Shown piece after piece: positions 57,528-64,000 of a DNA stretch of 64,000 nt. Each line of letters opens with the position of its first letter. Positions within the stretch are counted from its first letter, which is position 1. The stretch is from contig NZ_JABANE010000003.1 in NCBI RefSeq assembly GCF_012844305.1, forward strand, positions 95,192-159,191, given 5' to 3'. The position numbers and the translations under genes were made by a program. The notes below the pieces were generated by a model, which was not told the origin of the DNA, did not search any database, and worked only from the letters and a program-made list of their open reading frames with translations. Origin of the DNA: Flammeovirga aprica JL-4. GTDB lineage: Bacteria; Bacteroidota; Bacteroidia; Cytophagales; Flammeovirgaceae.

Positions 57528-57558
57528 CAACCAAAATGAAGCTATAAAAACAACCCAA

Positions 57559-58641
57559 ATGAAAATATTCCTCTCAATACTTATTTCAACTCTACTCTTT
57601 ATCAGCAACATACCCACACAAGCACAGAGTTTCGGGACTGGAGGCGGAGGCGGTGATAAAAGAACTGATAAGAAAGTCGACTTTATGCCAATTCCTTATA
57701 TCAACTACAACAGGTCATTAGGCTTTTCAATTGGAGCACTGCCAATGGCAATGTTCAACATCAGTCAGAAAGATACAATATCACCTTCATCTGTAGTAGG
57801 CTTACTTGGTATGTGGACTACAAATGATTCATGGTTTGGATTAATGTTCTCCAGATTTTATCTCAATAAAGATAAATACAGAGTAACTTTTGCAGCAGGT
57901 TTAGGCAGTATTAATTTCCAGACTTTTGTCCCCATGCCCATTGGTGGCGGTTTTGTAGATTACAATACAGGTTTAAATTTTATAAAAGTAGAAGTACAAA
58001 GAAAAGTCATCAATCACCTTTATTTTGGTGTTAATTATATGGCCACTGATTTTAATACTTCTTTTAATGTAGAGGGAGATACCACCGTTCAAAACAACCT
58101 TCAAACCATAGGCCTTGTCATATCTTATGATCATAGAGACAATGTATATTACCCCTATGGGGGGCATATTGGAAATATAAAATTAGACATGAATCCAGAG
58201 TTCCTTGGAAATGAAGTACAAAACACCAAAGTCTCCATTGATTTCAATAAATATTTTGCATTTAGGGAAGGGAAAGATGTTTTAGCCACAAGAGCCTTTA
58301 TAGGTTTTGGTATAGGAGACCTTGTTTTCAATCAGCAGTTTATTGTAGGTGAAAGCGACATCAGAGGGTATACACAAGGTAAATTCAGAGGTAATTCCAT
58401 GTATAATATTCAAGCAGAATACCGTTGGAATTTTTATAAACGAATGGCCATTAATTTCTTTGGGGGGTTAGCCACTATTGCAGGAGCCAATGACTCTAGT
58501 CAAAACGGAACAATTCTCCCAGGAGTAGGTGTTGGCTATCGATTTAATGTTTTTCCAAAAAACCATATGAATGTAGGTTTAGATGGCGCTGTAGGCAATG
58601 ATGATTGGGGAGTGTATTTTAGAATTGGGGAAGCTTTTTAG
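57559..58641 (+). CDS. Omp85/BamA-superfamily outer-membrane barrel without POTRA domains
   Basis: 360 residues with a Sec signal peptide ending TQAQ (~23) and a Gly-rich segment, then directly a beta barrel. The Omp85 loop-6 motif is present as SDIRGYTQGKFRGN near 275-288, and the surface-antigen C-terminal pattern AEYRWNF, GVGVGYRFN and the terminal Phe agree. The length leaves no space for POTRA domains, so it is a barrel-only member like several in Bacteroidota, whose function is not known. Own promoter region after the porin terminator. Confidence 0.85.
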   Translation: MKIFLSILISTLLFISNIPTQAQSFGTGGGGGDKRTDKKVDFMPIPYINYNRSLGFSIGALPMAMFNISQKDTISPSSVVGLLGMWTTNDSWFGLMFSRFYLNKDKYRVTFAAGLGSINFQTFVPMPIGGGFVDYNTGLNFIKVEVQRKVINHLYFGVNYMATDFNTSFNVEGDTTVQNNLQTIGLVISYDHRDNVYYPYGGHIGNIKLDMNPEFLGNEVQNTKVSIDFNKYFAFREGKDVLATRAFIGFGIGDLVFNQQFIVGESDIRGYTQGKFRGNSMYNIQAEYRWNFYKRMAINFFGGLATIAGANDSSQNGTILPGVGVGYRFNVFPKNHMNVGLDGAVGNDDWGVYFRIGEAF

Positions 58642-58675
58642 TACTTAAAAGTACTGCGACAAAAGTAAACGGGTG

Positions 58676-58839
58676 TTTTTAATGAAGAATTAAGAATGAT
58701 GAATGAAAAATGTTTCTTGCTCTGGCATATAAGCTAGTCTTTATGACGGAAACCGTTGCAGAGGTGTTGTAGTATAACGTTCACACTGACCATAGTATTG
58801 ATCTCCTTTTCTTCATTCTTAACTCTTCATTCAAAAAGT
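58676..58839. repeat. 164-bp inverted-repeat intergenic element
   Basis: AATGAAGAATTAAGAATGA at the left and the nearly exact reverse complement at the right (arms 58676-58703 and 58812-58839) flank ~108 bp of non-coding sequence. Similar AATTAAGAATGA words are frequent in Bacteroidota intergenic DNA. Confidence 0.65.
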
Positions 58840-58899
58840 CCCTTTTCTTCTGTCCTAGTACATACCATTTAATTTACAGGAATGAAGACTAAAACATAA

Positions 58900-60336
58900 T
58901 TAATATTGATCATCATGCTCCCCTTCTAAAAATAATATAGGATGAATATTACTAGAATGCAACACTTCAATTCCTCTAAGTTTTCTATACAGTTTTAGAG
59001 CGAAAATATCAGTCATACTCGATATAAAATCTAATATGTGCATCACTTTTTCATAGGGTGTTTCAGACTCTTCAAATCGGAACTGTATAGGTAAAAGTCT
59101 AATAATTTTTCGTTGTTCCTTATCCCTATCCATTTGAGGAGTAAGAGCAGCGTCAACAAAATCTTTTACTAAACAAGATAAAATTCTAAACGCTGCAATT
59201 TCAAGTTCAACTACTTTCTTCGCATTGTAGATTTTATTAAATGAAATATCTTTTATTTTTTGAAACGAGGCTTTAAATGCTGGAATTGACTCAATGAGAC
59301 TTTTCTTGTAATCTCCGCTGAGAATTTCTTCCTTATTATTCCAAAAAACATCAATACACTTAAAAACCAATGAATTAATAGCCTGCGTACGTAAATAAGC
59401 AATTGATTCATCAGGGTAGTTTCCCATTAATTCTGCTTTTAAAATTACATCCTTAACATGATCTGGCCTGTTATTCATTTTGATTATTTCAATAAAGGAG
59501 TCTTTCACATCTTCATAAGACAGAATACCTAACCTATGTGAGTCTTCAAAATCAATAATATTATAGCATATATCGTCTGCCGCTTCCACTAAATAGACAA
59601 AAGGGTGCCTTTTATAAATTATTTCAGCACTATCTTCCTGTTGCATATTTACCTCTTTGACTATTGTTAAAAATGACTGCTCATCATTTTTAAAATAACC
59701 ATACTTTTTCCGATGTAAAACACTTTTATTTGATGCTGATGACTCACAAGGATACTTTAGAATGGAAGCAAGTGTAATATAGGTAAGATTAAAATCTGTT
59801 TCTATTGTATTTTTTTGTTTCATAGTCAAAATCCGCAGCGTATTAGCATTCCCTTCAAAAGATATTAAATCTTCCCATTCACAAGGTGAAAATTGGCTTT
59901 TAAATATTTTATCTTCCAAATTGTTGGTATCTCTCTTTTTGAAATACTTTGAAATTGCCTCTTCTCCAGAATGACCAAAAGGAGGGTTACCCAAATCATG
60001 AGCTAAACATGCAGACGCTATAACTTCTCTAAGGTCACTCTCATAAAATGTTCTTGACTGATCATCTTTCTTCACGCCTTCAAGAGTTGCAATTTTCTGT
60101 CCTATTATTTTACCCAGTAACCGGCCAACACTAGCTACTTCCAATGAATGTGTGAGCCTGTTATGTACAAAATTCTCTTCAGGCAGTGCAAAAACTTGCG
60201 TTTTATTTTGAAGTCGCCTGAATGGACTAGAAAAAATTAATTTATCCCAATCTTTTTCATACGCACTTCTAGCCTCATCGATGATAATATCTTTGCCAAA
60301 TCTTTTTGAAGAAAAGCAATTATTCCATGTAATCAT
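58900..60336 (-). CDS. dgt: Deoxyguanosine triphosphate triphosphohydrolase
   Basis: 478 residues, close to the family's usual length. The N-terminal motif FRRLQNKTQVF and HNRLTHSLEVASVGR, and the HD metal site ACLAHDLGNPPFGHSGEEA, followed by EAADDICYNIIDFED, are those of dGTPases. These cut dNTPs to deoxynucleoside and triphosphate and tune dNTP pools; some members restrict phages. Start codon at 60336 begins MITWNNCFSSKRFG. The upstream intergenic region is long and hairpin-rich. Confidence 0.93.
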   Translation of the reverse strand: MITWNNCFSSKRFGKDIIIDEARSAYEKDWDKLIFSSPFRRLQNKTQVFALPEENFVHNRLTHSLEVASVGRLLGKIIGQKIATLEGVKKDDQSRTFYESDLREVIASACLAHDLGNPPFGHSGEEAISKYFKKRDTNNLEDKIFKSQFSPCEWEDLISFEGNANTLRILTMKQKNTIETDFNLTYITLASILKYPCESSASNKSVLHRKKYGYFKNDEQSFLTIVKEVNMQQEDSAEIIYKRHPFVYLVEAADDICYNIIDFEDSHRLGILSYEDVKDSFIEIIKMNNRPDHVKDVILKAELMGNYPDESIAYLRTQAINSLVFKCIDVFWNNKEEILSGDYKKSLIESIPAFKASFQKIKDISFNKIYNAKKVVELEIAAFRILSCLVKDFVDAALTPQMDRDKEQRKIIRLLPIQFRFEESETPYEKVMHILDFISSMTDIFALKLYRKLRGIEVLHSSNIHPILFLEGEHDDQY

Positions 60337-60777
60337 ATTTTAATCAGTTTGCTATTTTTTCCGTTTAAGCAATAAAACTTCTCAATATCTCTTTATAATT
60401 GTGGGGAATACAACCTTGAGAAATTACTTTCAATGACTGAGTAAATTTCAATAAATAGCTGTCTTAAGTTAATTATAATAAAGAAATAGTTTAAAGCAAT
60501 TGTATCTTGGTACTGCCCCCAATAAGGACATCTTTTTTCAAGAACCATAATTATTATTTACTCACTCTTAAGAACCTAGTTACAAAAAGGTAAATACAAC
60601 TTGTTTACAATGAACTGTAAACAAGTTGCTAATGATTTTGAAGACAGTAAATAATATTATTTTGCAATTCAAATCGAATACCTACATAGATGTAGGCATA
60701 AAATTATGCGTTGACCTTCAGTAGCTGTTATCTATTCATCAAAGCATTGAATAGAAAAATAAGTATCTACTAATGGC
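60337..60777. other. Hairpin-rich intergenic region between dgt and a membrane protein gene
   Basis: 441 bp without gene. It contains a perfect 13-bp inverted repeat with a 6-nt loop (60597-60628) and two adjacent small palindromes, CCTACAT-AG-ATGTAGG (60681-60696) and GCATAA-AA-TTATGC (60696-60709). None has a T run directly behind it on the minus strand. Confidence 0.65.
60597..60628. repeat. 13-bp perfect inverted repeat
   Basis: CAACTTGTTTACA (60597-60609) and TGTAAACAAGTTG (60616-60628), loop ATGAAC. It could be an RNA hairpin or a binding site; it is not a standard terminator. Confidence 0.7.
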
Positions 60778-61575
60778 TTAGTATATGTTATAGTTGAAAA
60801 ACCATATAATAATTAACACAATAAGTAAGGAACTTGATACAATATTCACCGTTTTTTCTTCCTTTCTAAAAGTCTTTATGTTACTATCATAATTGAACAT
60901 ATCAAATTTGTATTTTTCCATAAAAACAAAACTTATTGATGCAGTGAAAATACGCATGGATAGAAAATCAGTATGTAAAACTGAAAGCATCAATGATGTG
61001 ACTTGAAAGACAATGAATAATATCTTATTTCTTTTATCTCCATTGTAAAGTAAATAAGGGATAACCCAAACGATATAAAAAATACTATAGAAAGCTTGAA
61101 TATCATTACTAAACAATTGTGGGCTATCATTGACTGAAAGTCCCGGAGAACAACTGAAAATAAGATAGATAAGAAAAATACCATGCAAGATACAATTGGA
61201 AATCAAAAGGAAGTTTTTTGACTGATAAGTTGCTAAAATGAAAAGACCTGCTTGTGGGAGTATAAAAAAGAAAGTCAAAAGATAGGGATTGACAGTGGGC
61301 CATTCAATGTAATAGATAAATAAAAATAAACTACAAAAAAAGGTCTCAATGACAGCTAACTCCCTTATTCGGCTGTTTGTATTTTCAGCTCTTTTTTTCT
61401 TCCAATAAAAACTAATGACAATAATAATTTGAACAATTAAAAAGACTAAATAGGAGTGTATTGAAAAGTGTATTCCAAAAAAAATAATAAACTGTGCCAA
61501 AATAATTTTTAAAGTTGTTGACACATCATTTAGCTCTCTTAATTGTTTTAAGAATGGAAAGGTTATGGTTTTCAT
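60778..61575 (-). CDS. Polytopic membrane protein of unknown function
   Basis: About 265 residues from the ATG at 61575 (a frame six codons longer exists). Seven to eight hydrophobic helices cover the chain (for example IILAQFIIFFGIHFSIHSYL, YLLTFFFILPQAGLFILATY, the last VSSSLLIVLIIIWFFNYNIY). Charged loops are short; no catalytic motif is seen. Codon use is more AT-rich than neighbouring housekeeping genes, which could mean transfer or weak expression. No function can be proposed. Confidence 0.6.
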   Translation of the reverse strand: MKTITFPFLKQLRELNDVSTTLKIILAQFIIFFGIHFSIHSYLVFLIVQIIIVISFYWKKKRAENTNSRIRELAVIETFFCSLFLFIYYIEWPTVNPYLLTFFFILPQAGLFILATYQSKNFLLISNCILHGIFLIYLIFSCSPGLSVNDSPQLFSNDIQAFYSIFYIVWVIPYLLYNGDKRNKILFIVFQVTSLMLSVLHTDFLSMRIFTASISFVFMEKYKFDMFNYDSNIKTFRKEEKTVNIVSSSLLIVLIIIWFFNYNIY

Positions 61576-62390
61576 AAAAAAATGCTTGCACACAAGAGTA
61601 CCACATAGATTCCTTGTTAAACTAATTATACTGTATCGTATATGTCAAGCAAAACAAAATATCTACACGATTAACTTTGTGTTATATGATAAATTGATTT
61701 CAAAAAATGTTGGATGTAAAAAACTGTTTTAGTTTATCATAATCCTTATTAAAAGGATGGCAAGTGGAAGTAATTTTATGAATAAATTATGGTGAAAAAA
61801 TTAACTAACTGGTTACGAAAGTTAAGTGAACTGTAAAAGTATAAAAGTTCTTTATTTTTATATGCATCTTATTCTCTTTTAATAGAATATGCATGTTTAA
61901 AATTAATCAACTGAGAAAAAAAAACAAATTTAATTTTTCATTTATAACTCTCACAACGCGTCTTTAATAAAAGTGGGCCTTATAGGAAAAGTATAATGTG
62001 TTAAATCTTGAATAATTTCATGATTATATTTCTGACCGAATAAATCCCTTTTCCTAAAATAAGATTATTGACAAAACACCGATATTCAATGTATAGAGAA
62101 ATAACAGACATAAGATATTTTATTAGATATTGGGTAAAATAAGAAATAGATAAATAGTAGCTTTCTAAAAAAATGAGAATCTAACAGCCATGATAATTAG
62201 ATGGTGTAGCATTACCCTTATAATTATCACTTTTTGAATAAAAATAAAATTTTCAACAGATATAAATAATTTTTGTGTATCTCAATGACAAAGATCAAAA
62301 CTATTTACAAGATAACTTCGTAAATTATGGTTACGGAAATGAAGTTTCACTTTAAACAATTCATTTTCATCACTTTTGAGATATAAAACT
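61576..62390. other. Long AT-rich intergenic region
   Basis: About 815 bp between divergent genes. No reading frame with protein character, no RNA gene and no long inverted repeat is visible. One AAACATGCA word (minus strand, 61890-61898) is expected by chance. Confidence 0.5.
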
Positions 62391-62864
62391 ATGTGGGAAA
62401 CATTTGACATACAATCTGTATTGATTGGACTTGGTATTGGTTTAGCAGTCGCTGCATTGGTTCAAGTGAAAGATTGGATAAAGCAATCTGGTTTGAAAAG
62501 TGAAATTAAAAGATTGAAAAATCACCTGCACGATAAATTGGAAATTGATGCGGAAGCTATTTCTGGAAAGAAATCGGAGATAGAACGCTTGAAGAGAGAA
62601 AATGAAAACCTGAGAGTGACCAATAAGGCTTTAATCAATAAACCTGGAAGACAAGAACTTCTAACTTTTCATGCTTATCAAACAGCTATAGATAAACTGA
62701 ATAGTAATATGATGGGATTCGGCCCTGCTTGGCAAGATGCTCTAAAAGAAGCTAATCAAGAAATTAAAGAAATGGAAGAAGGACAAAAGTCTTTTGTAAA
62801 GAAAGTATTTCCTAAAGGACTGTTTGGAGGGAGTACTACTTATGAAATTGGTGAGGGTGATTAA
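62391..62864 (+). CDS. Membrane-anchored coiled-coil protein of unknown function
   Basis: 157 residues from the ATG at 62391; a TTG five codons upstream is less likely. One N-terminal helix (SVLIGLGIGLAVAALVQV) anchors it, then a coiled coil (about 30-85: SEIKRLKNHLHDKLE, KKSEIERLKRENENLR), then a small globular end with GFGPAWQDALKEAN and KKVFPKGLFGG. The build suggests a membrane scaffold or adaptor facing the cytoplasm. Own terminator follows. Confidence 0.65.
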   Translation: MWETFDIQSVLIGLGIGLAVAALVQVKDWIKQSGLKSEIKRLKNHLHDKLEIDAEAISGKKSEIERLKRENENLRVTNKALINKPGRQELLTFHAYQTAIDKLNSNMMGFGPAWQDALKEANQEIKEMEEGQKSFVKKVFPKGLFGGSTTYEIGEGD

Positions 62865-62889
62865 ACATCCATCACAAACTTTTTCAAGA

Positions 62890-62927
62890 ACCTTGATGAA
62901 AACATTTACTTTTATCAAGGTTTTTTT
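62890..62927 (+). terminator. Terminator of the coiled-coil protein gene
   Basis: AACCTTGAT and ATCAAGGTT arms with an AT-rich loop and TTTTTTT, 27 bp after the stop. Confidence 0.85.
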
Positions 62928-63003
62928 ATGCCCTCACTACCAAGTTGATTATTATTTGTATATTGAATGAACACTCAACCAATAACACTTAAAATCGACT
63001 AAC

Positions 63004-63966
63004 ATGACTGTCAGAGAAGATCATAACGACTATGATGCTATAATAATCGGAAGCGGAATTGGTGCATTGACCACAGCTTCTCTCCTCTCTCAAATCAAAA
63101 AGAAAAAAGTACTGATACTCGAAAAACATTGGGTAATCGGAGGGCAAACACATGTTTTCAAAAGGAAGAAATATCACTTTGATGTTGGGGTACACTATAT
63201 AGGTAATATGGATCAACGTTGTATGCCCCGTCAGATTTTCAACTTCATTACCGAAAATAAACTGGAGTGGAACAAGATGCCACATGTATTTGAGAAGTTC
63301 GTTTACCCGGATTTTACTTTTGGAGTACCTGCACACCCCGATGAATACAGAGAAAAGCTTATAGATCTATTTCCGTCAGAAAGGGAGGCTATTGAAAAGT
63401 ACTTCGTTGATGTAAAAACTGCATCAAAATGGATGGAAAGAAATTACGCCACTTCCTTTCAAGTTCCTCTCCTTAAATTACTCGGAAGCTTATCCAAGTC
63501 TAAAAAAGGAAAAGCCATGGCATTATCCACTACTAAAGAGTATATGGATAAGAATTTCAAAGATCCAAAACTGAAAGCGGTGCTTTGTTCACAATGGGGC
63601 GATTTTGGCCTTCCTCCTTCAAAAAGTGCTTTCGGGATGCATTGTCTTATTGTTACCCATTATTTTTATGGCGGATATTACCCTGAAGGCGGTTCTAAAA
63701 ATATCGCAATGTACATACAGCCTACTATTGAAAAAAGTGGAGGCAGGTTGATGGTGAATCAAGATGTAGAGGAAATTATTATAAAAAATGACAGGGCTGT
63801 TGGGGTGAAAGTGAAAGAAAAACATGGAAAGTCATTTACGTTAAAGGAATACTATGCTCCAGTGATTATTTCTTCTGTTGGTTTCTATGGTACTTTTAAT
63901 CATTTAGTAAAACAGAAAGTTGATTTCCTTCCTGAGTTCCTCGTAATGAATGTTAATCATTTATAA
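63004..63966 (+). CDS. Phytoene desaturase/retinol saturase-like FAD oxidoreductase, C-terminally short
   Basis: 320 residues. The FAD-binding motif AIIIGSGIGALTTASLL (~13-29), the VLILEKHWVIGGQTHVFKRK segment and the second dinucleotide motif around GGRLMVNQDVEEIII match the phytoene desaturase/RetSat superfamily, whose members are ~500 residues. The frame stops soon after VIISSVGFYGTFNHLV, where the family continues for ~170 residues, so the gene is probably truncated by a frameshift or insertion at ~63930-63970, or this is a short paralogue. The window ends 34 bp later. A lipid or carotenoid redox role is possible only for an intact form. Confidence 0.7.
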   Translation: MTVREDHNDYDAIIIGSGIGALTTASLLSQIKKKKVLILEKHWVIGGQTHVFKRKKYHFDVGVHYIGNMDQRCMPRQIFNFITENKLEWNKMPHVFEKFVYPDFTFGVPAHPDEYREKLIDLFPSEREAIEKYFVDVKTASKWMERNYATSFQVPLLKLLGSLSKSKKGKAMALSTTKEYMDKNFKDPKLKAVLCSQWGDFGLPPSKSAFGMHCLIVTHYFYGGYYPEGGSKNIAMYIQPTIEKSGGRLMVNQDVEEIIIKNDRAVGVKVKEKHGKSFTLKEYYAPVIISSVGFYGTFNHLVKQKVDFLPEFLVMNVNHL

Positions 63967-64000
63967 CTTTCATGTATTCTGTGTTTTACGTAAAATTATT

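Noticed and set aside
58640..58655. AGTACTT/AAGTACT hairpin after the Omp85 gene as a terminator
   Set aside because: The stem is short and AT-rich and no T run follows.
61890..61898. Single AAACATGCA word (minus strand) as another DeoR site
   Set aside because: A lone 9-bp word is expected about once by chance in this window, and no 10-bp-phased partner is present.

Overview
The window looks like chromosome of a Bacteroidota bacterium, most likely a marine Cytophagales of the Flammeovirgaceae type. The evidence is the AT-rich sequence, the tandem SusC/SusD pairs, the TAnnTTTG-type -7 promoter elements, the near absence of Shine-Dalgarno sequences, and families such as DUF5686, a membrane-anchored MutS relative and CHAT/TPR proteins. 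Genus-level placement is inference only.

Layout. (1) 1-2.2 kb: 3' part of a TPR-CHAT cysteine peptidase gene. (2) 2.6-10.1 kb: an accessory locus with a 1377-residue LysM and annexin-like-repeat protein of unknown function, overlapped by an LRR lipoprotein gene. The last ~600 bp of the large gene and the whole LRR gene are then repeated as an orphan cassette, behind a ~163-bp element with long inverted ends. This is the architecture of a polymorphic toxin with an immunity partner and a spare tip cassette; it is the most interesting part of the window. (3) 10.4-14.9 kb: aspartate-type aminotransferase, MdaB-like quinone reductase, class A penicillin-binding protein. (4) 15.0-37.8 kb, minus strand: a polysaccharide utilisation locus aimed at mannose-rich N-glycans. 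It has two SusC/SusD pairs, a GH92 alpha-mannosidase, CutC, a PNGase F-like amidase, a GH2 beta-mannosidase, a GH125 alpha-1,6-mannosidase, a CBM9-like protein and a GHL10-like hydrolase. A DeoR-family regulator sits at its head, and 10-bp-phased repeats lie in its own promoter and upstream of GH92. (5) 38.1-49.9 kb: housekeeping genes (ispH, speD, VanX-like dipeptidase, ppk1, chalcone isomerase-like protein, TerB-like/ABCG fusion, lipoprotein, lone nuoH). (6) 50.3-64.0 kb: DUF5686 protein, ispF, membrane MutS relative, porin, Omp85-family barrel, dgt, a polytopic membrane protein, a coiled-coil membrane protein and a short carotenoid/retinoid oxidoreductase reading frame.

How the genes work together. 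In the glycan locus, the PNGase F-like enzyme would free N-glycans from glycoproteins. SusC/D would import glycans across the outer membrane, and GH92, GH125 and GH2 would remove alpha-1,2/1,3-, alpha-1,6- and the core beta-1,4-mannose. Terminators at 31640 and 26336 split the locus into separate units, and the DeoR-type sites suggest a sugar-phosphate signal rather than the usual hybrid two-component or sigma/anti-sigma control. In the accessory locus, the 8-bp overlap between the large gene and the LRR lipoprotein gene, preserved in both cassettes, points to coupled production of two interacting products.
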